From positions 62,001 to 126,000 of the forward strand of contig CAWHEG010000029.1 in assembly GCA_963828405.1 (NCBI GenBank): 64,000 nucleotides of DNA, written 5' to 3'. Shown here in pieces: positions 8,866-18,501 of this stretch. Numbering within the stretch: the first letter of the stretch is position 1; every line of letters starts with the position of its first letter. Origin of the DNA: JANMJD01 sp963828405 (GTDB lineage Bacteria; Actinomycetota; Acidimicrobiia; Acidimicrobiales; Ilumatobacteraceae). A model generated the notes under the pieces. That model did no database searches. It was not told the origin of the DNA and was given only the letters and a program-made list of their open reading frames with translations. A program made the position numbers and the translations under genes.

Positions 8866-10263
8866 TCAGTTCGTCGAGACGTCCAACCAGGCGCCGGTGC
8901 CGTCGAAGATGGCCTCGGCCTCGACGGGCCCCCACGACCCCCGGTCGTACGGATGGACCGGCCCCGCATCGTCGAGGGCGGGCTGCACGATGCGCCACGT
9001 CTGCTCGACGACGTCCTGGCGGGCGAAGCGGCGGGGGTTGCCCGCCAGCGCGTCGTCGATCAGCCGCTCGTACGCCTCGCGGCGCTCGCCGAGGGCGGCG
9101 GCGAAGTCGACCGAGACGTCGACGTCCTGGCTGTCGAGGTGGGGGCCGGGCGTCTTGGCCTGCAGCGTGAACGTCACACCGTCGCGCTTGCCGAGCCGCA
9201 GCCGGATCAGGTTGCGCCCGGGTGTCGCGCCGCCGGCCTCGTCGAACAGCATGCGGGGCGGCTCGCGCAGCTCGATCACCGCCTCGGTGGCCGCGCCGGC
9301 CAGCGCCTTGCCGGCCCGCACGTAGAACGGCACCCCGGCCCAGCGCCAGGAGTCGATCTCGAAGCGGGCGGCGACGTACGTCTCCGTCGTCGAACCGGCG
9401 GCGACACCCTCCTCGGCGAGGTAGCCCCGGTACTGGCCGCGCAGGAGGTGCTCGCAGCAGACCGGGCGCATCGCGGTGAGCACCTTGACCTTCTCGTCCT
9501 GGAGGTACTGGGCGTCGGGCCCGACCGGCGGTTCCATGGCCAGCAGGGCGACCACCTGGAGCAGATGGTTCTGCATCACGTCCCGGATCGCTCCGACGGA
9601 GTCGTAGAACGAGCCGCGCCCCTCGACCCCGATCGTCTCGGACATCGTCACCTGCACGCTGCGCACGTAGTTGCGGTTCCACACCGGCTCGAGCAGGGTG
9701 TTCGAGAAGCGGAAGACGAGCAGGTCCTCGACGCTCTCCTTGCCGAGGTAGTGGTCGATGCGGAAGATCCGCTCCTCGGGGAACACCGAATGGAGCGTCG
9801 CGTTGAGCTCCTGGGCCGAGGCGAGATCGCGTCCGAAGGGCTTCTCGACGACGATGCGGCCGCGCTCGTTGAGGCCTTCGCCGGCGAGCGAGTTGGCGAC
9901 CATCGGGAACATCGCCGGGGGGATCGCCATGTAGAACACGGCGTTGGCGCTGCTGTGCCGGTCGAGGGTGGCATGCAGCTCCGCCCAGGTGGCCGGGGCG
10001 CTGTAGTCGCCGGCGATCAGGTCGAGCCGGTTGCACACCGCGTCGATCGTCGCCGCCGCGGCGTTGGGGATGCCGGCGATGATCGCGTCATGGGCGTGCT
10101 GGCGGAAACCCTCGTCGGTCCAGTCGCTGCGGGCCACCCCGATGACCGGCGTGGTCAGCCGGCCATGGCGTTCGAGGTGGTAGAGCGCGGGGAAGATCTT
10201 GCGCTTGGAGAGGTCCCCGGTCGCCCCGAACAGCACCAGGGCATCGGCGCTGCGCTGGATCAT
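8866..10263 (-). CDS. zwf: Glucose-6-phosphate 1-dehydrogenase
   Basis: Zwf oxidises glucose 6-phosphate to 6-phosphogluconolactone, the entry to the pentose phosphate pathway. The 465-residue protein begins MIQRSADALVLFGATGDLSKRK, where GATGDLSKRK is the nucleotide-binding turn. The active-site signature RIDHYLGKES is present, as are EKPFGRDL and NHLLQVVALLAMEPP. Length is slightly short of the usual 480-510 but complete. The start is ATG at 10263, which overlaps the gnd stop as ATGA, so gnd and zwf are translationally coupled. No opcA or 6-phosphogluconolactonase gene is nearby. Confidence 0.95.
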   Translation of the reverse strand: MIQRSADALVLFGATGDLSKRKIFPALYHLERHGRLTTPVIGVARSDWTDEGFRQHAHDAIIAGIPNAAAATIDAVCNRLDLIAGDYSAPATWAELHATLDRHSSANAVFYMAIPPAMFPMVANSLAGEGLNERGRIVVEKPFGRDLASAQELNATLHSVFPEERIFRIDHYLGKESVEDLLVFRFSNTLLEPVWNRNYVRSVQVTMSETIGVEGRGSFYDSVGAIRDVMQNHLLQVVALLAMEPPVGPDAQYLQDEKVKVLTAMRPVCCEHLLRGQYRGYLAEEGVAAGSTTETYVAARFEIDSWRWAGVPFYVRAGKALAGAATEAVIELREPPRMLFDEAGGATPGRNLIRLRLGKRDGVTFTLQAKTPGPHLDSQDVDVSVDFAAALGERREAYERLIDDALAGNPRRFARQDVVEQTWRIVQPALDDAGPVHPYDRGSWGPVEAEAIFDGTGAWLDVSTN

Positions 10264-11315
10264 CGCCCGGTCTCCCTCTCGGCGGTCCCGCCGACCGGTC
10301 TTGCCGTGGGCTTCTCGGCGTGGCCGCCGAACTGGGCGCGCATCGCCGAGAGGACCTTGTCGGCGGTGGCGGCACGCCCCCGCGACGAGAATCGCTGGTA
10401 GAGAGCGGCGGCGAGCACCGGTGTCGGCACGCCCTCGTCGATCGCCGCCTGCACCGTCCAGCGGCCCTCGCCCGAGTCGCTGACGTTGCCGGCGAAGGCG
10501 TCGAGCTGCGGATCGGCGTGCAGAGCGGCGGCGGTGAGGTCGAGCAGCCAGCTGGAGACCACACTGCCCCGGCGCCACAGCTCGGTGATCCCGGCCAGGT
10601 CGAGGTCGTAGCGGTAGTACTCGGGGTTGGCCAGCGGCGCCGTCTCGGCGTCCCTGGCGTGGTCCTCGCGGCCGATCCCGGCCTCGGCGAGCACGTTGAG
10701 GCCCTCGGCGTAGGCCGCCATCAGGCCGTACTCGATGCCGTTGTGGACCATCTTGACGAAGTGCCCGGCGCCCGCCGGACCGCAGTGCAGCCATCCCCGC
10801 TCCTCGGTGCCCGGGTCGCCGGCCCGCCCGGGGGTCCGGGCGATCCCCCCGACCCCGGGCGCCAGCGAATCGAAGATCGGCGCCATCCGGGCCACGGCGC
10901 CCGGTTCGCCGCCGATCATCAGGCAGTACCCCCGCTCGAGGCCGAACACCCCGCCCGAGGTGCCGACGTCGAGGTAGTCGATGCCCTGCCCGGCGAGCGG
11001 GCCGGCCCGGTCGACGTCGTGGCGGTACCAGGAGTTCCCCCCGTCGATGATCGTGTCGCCCGGCTCGAGCAGCGGGGCGAGACGCCCGATCGTCGAGTCG
11101 ACGAACGCTGCGGGGACCATCAGCCACAGATGGCGCGGCGCGTCGAGCCGGGCGACGAGCTCGTCGAGGGTGAGCGCGGGAACCGCCCCCTCGGCGGCCA
11201 TCGCCTGCACCGCCTCGGCGTTCACGTCGTGGGCCACACAGGTGTGGCCGTCGTTCATCAGGCGGCGTACCATGTTGGCGCCCATTCGGCCGAGGCCGAT
11301 CATGCCGAGTTGCAT
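10260..11315 (-). CDS. gnd: 6-phosphogluconate dehydrogenase (decarboxylating), short type
   Basis: Gnd converts 6-phosphogluconate to ribulose 5-phosphate and CO2. The 351-residue protein starts MQLGMIGLGRMGANMVRR (dinucleotide-binding turn). It has the substrate segment DVGTSGGVFGLERGYC and the catalytic GPAGAGHFVKMVHNGIEYG containing the Lys and Asn of the family. The length fits the shorter GntZ/YqeC-like group (about 300-350) rather than the 470-residue E. coli enzyme; such enzymes often prefer NAD. It is the first gene of the gnd-zwf pair. A spacer of 37 bases separates its start from the divergent gene at 11353. Confidence 0.93.
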   Translation of the reverse strand: MQLGMIGLGRMGANMVRRLMNDGHTCVAHDVNAEAVQAMAAEGAVPALTLDELVARLDAPRHLWLMVPAAFVDSTIGRLAPLLEPGDTIIDGGNSWYRHDVDRAGPLAGQGIDYLDVGTSGGVFGLERGYCLMIGGEPGAVARMAPIFDSLAPGVGGIARTPGRAGDPGTEERGWLHCGPAGAGHFVKMVHNGIEYGLMAAYAEGLNVLAEAGIGREDHARDAETAPLANPEYYRYDLDLAGITELWRRGSVVSSWLLDLTAAALHADPQLDAFAGNVSDSGEGRWTVQAAIDEGVPTPVLAAALYQRFSSRGRAATADKVLSAMRAQFGGHAEKPTARPVGGTAERETGR

Positions 11316-11352
11316 GTCCTCATCCTGCCCGATCGGCGCCTAGCTTTGGCAG

Positions 11353-12012
11353 GTGATCGATCTGCGGAAGCTGGACGAGACGGTGAGCGGCGCCCGGGGG
11401 GCCCACGTACGGCTGCTGGCCACCGTCGAGGCGATGACCGGGGGCGACGAGCGCGAGTTGTCACTGCTACCCGGTTGGACGCGAGGGCATGTCCTCACCC
11501 ATCTGGCCCGCAACGCCGACAGCCACACCGGTCTGTTCGCCGCAGCCGCCCGGGGTGAGATCGGCGATCAGTACCCGGGGGGTGTCGAGCAGCGCAACGA
11601 CGACATCGAGCGAGGTGCCGGTCGACCGATCGGCGAGCTCGTCGACGATCTCCGTCGTTCGATCCGCGGGCTCGAGCAGGCATGGGCCGCGGCGACGGCG
11701 CCGGCCTGGGAGGGTCGGGCCCGTTCGCCGTTCGGCGGTGAGATGAACGTGCGGGATCTGCCGTTCCGCCGCTGGCGCGAGGTCGAGGTCCACCACGCCG
11801 ACCTCGGTCTGGGCGCGTTCACGTACGACGACTGGTCCCCCGGCTACGTACGGCGTGAGCTGGACCGCGAGACCAGGACGTGGGCGAGCCGCCGCCCGAT
11901 GGGGATGACGAGCCTGCCGCAGGCCGCCCAAGCGTTGACCCCCGCCCGGCGCGTCGCCTGGCTGCTCGGGCGGTACGCGACCGAAGAGCTCCCGGGCGTC
12001 ATCTGGGCGTGA
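11353..12012 (+). CDS. Maleylpyruvate isomerase family mycothiol-dependent enzyme (copy 1)
   Basis: This 219-residue protein has the DinB-like four-helix fold of the mycothiol-dependent maleylpyruvate isomerase family. The metal-binding pattern is visible as LPGWTRGHVLTHLARN (first His) and REVEVHHADLG (second site). Members act in thiol-dependent isomerisation or conjugation; most are uncharacterised. The start is GTG at 11353. It is one of five such genes in the window; this copy is the nearest in pattern to true maleylpyruvate isomerase. No gentisate or maleylpyruvate pathway gene is nearby, so the substrate is unknown. Confidence 0.82.
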   Translation: MIDLRKLDETVSGARGAHVRLLATVEAMTGGDERELSLLPGWTRGHVLTHLARNADSHTGLFAAAARGEIGDQYPGGVEQRNDDIERGAGRPIGELVDDLRRSIRGLEQAWAAATAPAWEGRARSPFGGEMNVRDLPFRRWREVEVHHADLGLGAFTYDDWSPGYVRRELDRETRTWASRRPMGMTSLPQAAQALTPARRVAWLLGRYATEELPGVIWA

Positions 12013-12034
12013 ACGGGGCCACGCCGGCGGGCAC

Positions 12035-13888
12035 TCAGAGCCCGCCGTACGCCTTGTTCGAGCAGCGGGCCCCTGCACCCTGGCGGGCGAGCAGGCCGTC
12101 GGCGACGTCGCCGGCCAGTTCCAACGTCGTCGGGTCCATTCCGGCGGCCCGGGCGTCGTCGAGCCAGTCGTCGAGCTCGGCGCGGTAGCCGGCGGCGACG
12201 CAGTTGCCGGGCGTCGGCGTCCCCGGCTGCGGCGGTGGGCGGAGCCCGGTCGGACGTGCGGCCGCGGCGAGCACCCCACCGATCGCCATCGCCGCCGCAG
12301 CCGCCTGGCCGACATCGGTCGCCGAGGCCTCGTCGCGCACGATCGCCTCGTCGGACTGCGGTGCGCCGAACCAGCCGTGCTCCTCGGCGGCCGTCGTCAA
12401 CGAACGACCGAGCGAGGCCATCGACTCGCCGGCGACGGCCTCGGCGATGGGTCCGCCGGGAATCGCCCAGGCGGCGACCGAGGCCGAGAGCGTCGTCAGC
12501 CACGAGGTGTAGAAGGTCCAGGCGGCCTTGTCGTCCAGCGCTCGGCCGATCCGGGAATGCTGGTAGGCGTCGAGGATCGCCCCGATGACCGCCCCGGCCT
12601 CACCGAGCGACGACTCGCGCCGGCCGCCGGGGGACATGACGACGCCCTGGTCGACCAGGGCGCGCCCGCCCGTCAGCAGGGGGTCGAGCGTGCCGTCGAC
12701 ACCGGCGACGAAGGTGAGGGCGAGCTGCGCCCGGGTCGCCTCCCAGCCCCAGTCGATGGAGCCGCCCGGGATGAACGCCGGGAGGTACGGGGCGACGGCG
12801 TCGCCGAGGAAGGCGAGGTCGTCGCCGCCGGAGCCCCAGATCTCGTGGTGCATCAGGTGGTCGAGCATCGGCACGAGCAACGCTCCCGCCCCGGCCGGAC
12901 CGACGCGCGCCGCGTCGGTGGCCTGGCGGATGATCTCGCCGACCGGGAACAGGTCGTTCGAGGTCATGAACAGCACGTCGAAGCGGCCGATCGCCGACGT
13001 CGCCAGGGCGACGGACGCCACCGGATCGCCGGCCACGAGCGGGAAGAGGATGTCACCGGGAAGGGGCCCTCGGTGGGACATGGGGTCGTCGGCCCACGGC
13101 TGTTCTGCGAGGTAGCGGGAGCAGATGACCCGGGTGAGACGGGCCAGCTCCTCGCCTTCGAGGTGCATCGCGCCGACCATGTGGGCCGCGGCGAACGGGC
13201 TCACCTCGGCGATCAACGGTTCGATCGGGATCGCCCGCGAGCGGGCGGCACGGTCGGCGGCACCGTTGGCGGCACCGTTGGCGTCGCGGTCGGCGGCGAG
13301 GGCGGCGCCGAGCGTCCGCCAGATCGATTCGATGTCGTGGACCCCGGGGACGTTGCCGTCGGCGGACTCCTCGGTGCACCGTCGCCCGAGCCACGCGCTG
13401 AGCAGCGAGAGTCCGTCGTGACCGAGTGCACCGAGGAACGCCCGGCGTCCCTCCGGGTCCGACAACATCGTCGGCAGCGATGCGGCCAGCCAGGAGATCT
13501 CGGCGTCGGAGAGCAGCTCGCCGAGTTGGGTGGACCCGAGCCGGCCGGCCACGGCGAGTGCCGCCAGTCGGGGGTCGCCGATGGTCGCGCCGGCGGGGTC
13601 GCCGACGAGCGTGTAGCCGGCCTCGCGCAGGGCGATCCACGGGGCGTCGGCCAGATCGTCGACCCGCAGGTCGCCGACCGGCGTGTACGACTCCATCACC
13701 AGGCAGGAGGCGATCGATCGCACGGTGCCGAGCCACGAATCGGCGGCGGTCAGGGCCCGGCCGACGAGGCGTCGGGCGTCGAGGGCGTGCGGGTCGTCGA
13801 GGTGGAGGTCGCGGAGCTCGTCGGCGGCGTCCGACAGGGCCCGGTGCAGCGCGGCGACGGCCTCGGAGTCGAAGGCGAGCACGCCCAT
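12035..13888 (-). CDS. Large hypothetical protein coupled to a WXG100-like gene (putative type VII partner or substrate)
   Basis: A 617-residue protein with no catalytic motif that I recognise. It is alpha-helical, Ala/Gly-rich, with a helical N-terminus (MGVLAFDSEAVAALHRALSD) and a Cys pair near the C-terminus (GNCVAAGYR and GARCSNKAYGGL). It contains a short Asn/Ala/Asp-rich patch around residues 200-215. There is no signal peptide. Its ATG at 13888 overlaps the stop of the WXG100-like gene by one base (TGATG), so the two are translationally coupled, the usual layout of an ESX/type VII pair in which a small helical protein partners a larger substrate. It resembles long WXG-associated actinobacterial proteins of unknown function (DUF6571-like), which I cannot confirm without a search. 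Confidence 0.75.
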   Translation of the reverse strand: MGVLAFDSEAVAALHRALSDAADELRDLHLDDPHALDARRLVGRALTAADSWLGTVRSIASCLVMESYTPVGDLRVDDLADAPWIALREAGYTLVGDPAGATIGDPRLAALAVAGRLGSTQLGELLSDAEISWLAASLPTMLSDPEGRRAFLGALGHDGLSLLSAWLGRRCTEESADGNVPGVHDIESIWRTLGAALAADRDANGAANGAADRAARSRAIPIEPLIAEVSPFAAAHMVGAMHLEGEELARLTRVICSRYLAEQPWADDPMSHRGPLPGDILFPLVAGDPVASVALATSAIGRFDVLFMTSNDLFPVGEIIRQATDAARVGPAGAGALLVPMLDHLMHHEIWGSGGDDLAFLGDAVAPYLPAFIPGGSIDWGWEATRAQLALTFVAGVDGTLDPLLTGGRALVDQGVVMSPGGRRESSLGEAGAVIGAILDAYQHSRIGRALDDKAAWTFYTSWLTTLSASVAAWAIPGGPIAEAVAGESMASLGRSLTTAAEEHGWFGAPQSDEAIVRDEASATDVGQAAAAAMAIGGVLAAAARPTGLRPPPQPGTPTPGNCVAAGYRAELDDWLDDARAAGMDPTTLELAGDVADGLLARQGAGARCSNKAYGGL

Positions 13889-14175
13889 CAGCGCGGACCG
13901 CCCAGTGCGGTCACCCGGGCGGCGGCTTCGAGCACGGCGGCCTGCGTTTCGAGCCGCCGGGCGGCGTCGCGCAGTTGATCGGCGGCGTGATCGAGATCGA
14001 CAGTCGCCCGGCGGAGGTCGTCGGCGAATCGGTCGGCGGTCGGCCCGATCCACGTCTCGACCCCGGCGCGCCCGGGAACGGCATGCAGTGCCGCGTGGTC
14101 GAGGGTGCGGGCTGCGCCACGCAGTCCGGCCGCCCGGTCGCGCAGCCGATGAGGGTCGGGAGGGGGAGCCGGCAT
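13888..14175 (-). CDS. WXG100-like (ESAT-6 superfamily) small protein
   Basis: A 95-residue, all-helical protein of the size of WXG100 family members. Two helices flank a central turn with Trp (GVETWIGPTADRFADDL at about residues 38-54), matching the W-x-G turn in position with Ile in the middle. The second helix is long and amphipathic, with Leu/Ala heptads. Such proteins form hairpin dimers exported by type VII systems. The start is ATG at 14175. It is the first gene of a coupled pair with the 617-residue gene. The matching ATPase is not here but at 41.8-46.1 kb. The family call rests on pattern and context. Confidence 0.7.
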   Translation of the reverse strand: MPAPPPDPHRLRDRAAGLRGAARTLDHAALHAVPGRAGVETWIGPTADRFADDLRRATVDLDHAADQLRDAARRLETQAAVLEAAARVTALGGPR

Positions 14176-14201
14176 CGGCCCCCAGGTGTGCCCGGGCGCG
14201 C

Positions 14202-14260
14202 CACGGTCGGCAACGGTCCGAACGGGCGGGTCACGGTCGGCAACGCCCGAACGGGCGGGT
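14202..14260. repeat. Two imperfect tandem copies of a ~30-base unit
   Basis: The units lie at 14202-14231 and 14232-14260. They match except for two or three bases in the middle, where the second copy is one base shorter. Each contains ACGGTCGGCAACG and CGAACGGGCGGGT. The second copy holds the perfect stem CGCCCG-AA-CGGGCG. The block sits just upstream of the WXG100-like start and touches the 3' end of the N-acetyltransferase gene, so it could be a terminator-like hairpin or a regulatory repeat. Confidence 0.6.
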
Positions 14261-15162
14261 CACGGCCTGCCTGCCGCCTCCCAGGCGAGGTGGGTCGACA
14301 GGCACCGTCTCCACAGCCGATCGAGTGCCTCGGCCGGCGTCGACTCGAACCGCAGACCGAAGAGGTCGGCGAGCGCCCCGAACCAATCGCCCCGCTCGGT
14401 CAGCGGTTCGCCCGTCACCGCGGCCCCACCGGTCCGCCCGTCGCCGATCCGCTCGTCGCCGATCCGTTTGAGGATCAGACCGTGGATCACGTCCACGCCG
14501 GTCGCGTCACGGGTCTGGGCCGTGGCGATGCGCACGAACCCGGAGTCCGGTGAGCTCGAGAGCCACTGGTGCTTGGCGGCGAAGCTGTCCGGCGCGGCCG
14601 GCGCCATCGTCCAGCTCATCCCGCTGAACCCGCCGGCCGGATCATGCGCCAGGTGCCAGTCGCCGACCCCGTCGTCGGTGGCACCGAGCACGAGACGGAA
14701 CGGTCCCTGGCGGTAGGCGCCGGCGACCAGCGGCATCGGCTCGTGGAGGGCGTCGCCGAGACCGGCGTCCACGTACCACACCCCGGCCGGGTTGTCGCCG
14801 CTCGGCAGTCCGCTGACGGTCAGGACGAGATGGTTCCCGGCCGCTCCGGCGTCGGGGCCTTCGGGTCCGTGCACGCCGCCGACGTGGCTGGTGACCTGGT
14901 ACCCCAACGAACCGAGCAACTCGGCGAGCGCCCCGTTCAGGTGGTAGCAGTACCCGCCCCGTGCCTGGAGGGCGATGCGAACGACGGAGGCGACCGGGTC
15001 GATGTCCCAGGCTTCGCCGGCGTGGATCCACATCGTCTCGTAGGGGATCCGCTCGACATGGCGGCGATGGAGGCGTCGTAGCGCCTCAACCGACGGTGGT
15101 TCGGCGTCGAGCCCGAGCCGCCGCAGGTACGCCTCGCGCAGGCCGACGTCGAGTGGGCTCAT
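14260..15162 (-). CDS. nat: Arylamine N-acetyltransferase
   Basis: NAT enzymes move an acetyl group from acetyl-CoA to arylamines through a Cys-His-Asp triad. All three residues are visible in this 300-residue protein: Cys in ARGGYCYHLNG (about residue 75), His in AGNHLVLTV and Asp in YVDAGLGD. The C-terminal third is longer than in the 275-residue mycobacterial enzymes. I chose ATG at 15162 because the N-terminus MSPLDVGLREAYLRRLGL fits the family and avoids the upstream divergent gene. In mycobacteria the enzyme is tied to cell-wall lipid or sterol metabolism; there is no such neighbour here. Confidence 0.9.
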   Translation of the reverse strand: MSPLDVGLREAYLRRLGLDAEPPSVEALRRLHRRHVERIPYETMWIHAGEAWDIDPVASVVRIALQARGGYCYHLNGALAELLGSLGYQVTSHVGGVHGPEGPDAGAAGNHLVLTVSGLPSGDNPAGVWYVDAGLGDALHEPMPLVAGAYRQGPFRLVLGATDDGVGDWHLAHDPAGGFSGMSWTMAPAAPDSFAAKHQWLSSSPDSGFVRIATAQTRDATGVDVIHGLILKRIGDERIGDGRTGGAAVTGEPLTERGDWFGALADLFGLRFESTPAEALDRLWRRCLSTHLAWEAAGRP

Positions 15163-15259
15163 GACGAGCAAGGTATCCACCGTGCGCCACCCTCGCGCCG
15201 CCAGACCCGTGGGGTGCCTGCGGTTGACCGGGAGCGATCCCGGAGCCGAGACTCCGGGG

Positions 15260-15613
15260 ATGTCACAGCAGGAGATCGACGAGTACCTCGCCGTAGTGGA
15301 CGAACCGAAGCGCCGGACGTTGGAGGAGCTGCGCCGGACGATCCTCGAGATCGTGCCCGATGCCGACCAGTGCATCTCCTACGGCATGCCGGCCTTCAAG
15401 CTGCGCGGCAAGACCGTCGCCGGGTTCGCCGCGTTCAAGAACCATCTCTCGTACTTCCCGCACAGCGGTTCGGTGCTGCCCGAACTGGCCGACGATCTGG
15501 CCTCGTTCTCCTGGGCGAAAGGGACGCTGCGTTTCCCCGTCGACGCACCGCTGCCCAAACCGCTCGTCGAGAAGCTGATCGCCGTGCGGATCGCTCAGCT
15601 CGCTCGGAGCTGA
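15260..15613 (+). CDS. DUF1801 / YdhG-like protein
   Basis: A 117-residue protein that matches the DUF1801 family of small bacterial proteins of unknown function. The typical pattern is seen: an N-terminal helix (EIDEYLAVVDEPKRRTLEELR), then DADQCISYGMPAFKLRGKTVAGFAAFKNHLSYFPHSG, and a C-terminal helix with PLPKPLVEKLIAVRIAQL. I chose ATG at 15260 as the start because upstream in-frame codons lack this pattern. It is followed 28 bases later by the VanZ-like gene. No reaction is known. Confidence 0.85.
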   Translation: MSQQEIDEYLAVVDEPKRRTLEELRRTILEIVPDADQCISYGMPAFKLRGKTVAGFAAFKNHLSYFPHSGSVLPELADDLASFSWAKGTLRFPVDAPLPKPLVEKLIAVRIAQLARS

Positions 15614-15641
15614 CCGGGACCGGAGTGGGTACTGTCTGGCG

Positions 15642-16556
15642 ATGTTGGCGAAGTTGGCGATGTTGGCGATCAGCGTCTCCGAAGCGAGCGGTGACGTGTC
15701 GTCCATCGCCGCGACCAGTGCGTTGACCGCGCTGGCGATCCTGCTCGTGGTCGCCGCACTGGCGGCATGGCGCCTCACCTGGCCGGGCCGTGAACACAGC
15801 TCGGCCACGCGGTTCGTGGCGTTCGCCTCCGTCGCGCTGATTCTCTCGGTGACCGTCTTCCGGGATGGTCTACCGGTGGGGTTCCACCTCGCCGGCCTCG
15901 CCGACTGGTCGGGCGAGGGGTTGCGTCGGCTCTCCGGCGACCCTCTGGGGAGCAGCCAGTTCCTCCTCAACGTGCTGCTCTTCGTCCCTGCCGGCCTGGC
16001 CTGGACATGGGTCGTCAATCGCCCCGTCGCTGTGTTCGCCGCCCTGGTCGGCGGCTCACTGCTGATCGAGTGCACGCAGGGCACCACCGGGGCGGGCGCG
16101 GCCGACATCGCCGATCTCGTCGCCAACGGCCTCGGCGCTGCGGCGGGCGTGGGTATCGCCGCCGCCGTCGCCCGCATCGGGCCGAGACAGGCCGTCGTGT
16201 CGCGCCGCACCAGGGTGACCGCTGTCAGCGTGACGACCACCTGCGTCTCGCTGTTGGTGGCCGGTTGGTTCATCGGCGCGGCCCGACGGCAACTGTCCGT
16301 CGAGGACCGGCTCCGCCACCGCTTCTCGGAGACGAGCAAGGGTGACATCGACAGGCTCCTGTCGAACGATCCCGAGGCCGTGTGGTCGGCCGTTGCCGAA
16401 CGGGCCGACGGCATCCGCTACGCCGACGACGCGATCGAAATCCGGTATCCGGCGACCTTCTTCGGCCTTCACCGTTGCGTCTTGGTCACCTGGGGTGCGG
16501 CGACCTTGACGTTCACGAAGGCGTCAGGGCACGACTGCACCGTGTTCTTCGGATGA
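15642..16556 (+). CDS. VanZ-like membrane protein
   Basis: A 304-residue membrane protein with a VanZ-like core: helices around residues 27-45, 60-75 and 105-130 (NVLLFVPAGLAW), then the hallmark SLLIECTQGTTGAGAADIADLVANGLGA. A further helix follows at about 190-210, then a soluble C-terminal tail of about 90 residues. VanZ confers low-level teicoplanin resistance in enterococci, but most family members have no known role, and no van genes are here. The start region is made of three near-identical 9-base units (ATGTTGGCG-type, 15642-15668), so ATG codons occur at both 15642 and 15660. Confidence 0.78.
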   Translation: MLAKLAMLAISVSEASGDVSSIAATSALTALAILLVVAALAAWRLTWPGREHSSATRFVAFASVALILSVTVFRDGLPVGFHLAGLADWSGEGLRRLSGDPLGSSQFLLNVLLFVPAGLAWTWVVNRPVAVFAALVGGSLLIECTQGTTGAGAADIADLVANGLGAAAGVGIAAAVARIGPRQAVVSRRTRVTAVSVTTTCVSLLVAGWFIGAARRQLSVEDRLRHRFSETSKGDIDRLLSNDPEAVWSAVAERADGIRYADDAIEIRYPATFFGLHRCVLVTWGAATLTFTKASGHDCTVFFG

Positions 16557-16566
16557 CGGCCGACGC

Positions 16567-16947
16567 CTAATCGTGACCGATGAAGACCTCGCCGAGGAGG
16601 AACAGCACCCCGGCTGTGGCACCGAGGGCGGTGACGATGAAGGCGATGAGCACGGCCGCCGAATGGTCGTGCTTCACGAACCGGGCCAGGCCGGTGAACA
16701 GGACCGCGGCCAGCACCAGCGCCCAGGCCACGTACGCGACCTGGAACACGTTGACGAGTGCCATGTTGACCAGAGCGAGGGCCAGCGCACCGAGGCCCAC
16801 CCACCCGAAGGTGGTGGTCGGCCACGGCGACCCGTGCTCGACGGCCGCCATCGCGCCGTGCGACGACACCATCACGTGACGATGGTGCACGACGGCGTAG
16901 ACCGCGTAACCCAGACCTGCGAGGATGAGGAGCGGAACGAGGAACAT
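16567..16947 (-). CDS. Small integral membrane protein, unknown family
   Basis: A 126-residue protein with about four membrane helices (residues 2-18, 48-66, 70-92 and 99-122) and a His-rich loop between the first two (VVHHRHVMVSSHG). I do not recognise a family. The start at 16947 is well supported: a GGAGG ribosome site lies 7 bases upstream on the minus strand (about 16955-16960). It converges on the VanZ-like gene with a 10-base gap and is divergent from gdhA. Confidence 0.7.
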   Translation of the reverse strand: MFLVPLLILAGLGYAVYAVVHHRHVMVSSHGAMAAVEHGSPWPTTTFGWVGLGALALALVNMALVNVFQVAYVAWALVLAAVLFTGLARFVKHDHSAAVLIAFIVTALGATAGVLFLLGEVFIGHD

Positions 16948-17117
16948 CTCTCGCCTCCTTCGAGGGGGACCGGTTGTCCCGATTCCCGTATACGACGGGT
17001 CCCGCAGGTGCCGCCAGGGGCATCTGTCACAACGCAGGCCAGCCGACTGGCCGGGGTCGGCGCGTCAAGGTCCAAGGCCCCTTGGCGACGGGCAGCCCGG
17101 GGCCGCACACTCGGCTC

Positions 17118-18455
<1,338 letters not shown>

Positions 18456-18458
<3 letters not shown>

Positions 18459-18489
18459 GCGGGCGTGTCATCCGAGCGGGCGTGTCATC
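18456..18489. repeat. Direct repeat of a 17-base unit at the gdhA stop
   Basis: Two copies of GAGCGGGCGTGTCATC, each preceded by T or C, lie back to back at 18456-18472 and 18473-18489. The gdhA TGA stop is the start of the first copy. The copies differ only in the first base. The repeat fills the gap to the convergent lipoprotein gene. A duplication by slippage is the simple explanation. Confidence 0.6.
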
Positions 18490-18501
18490 TGATCGGGCCG
18501 G

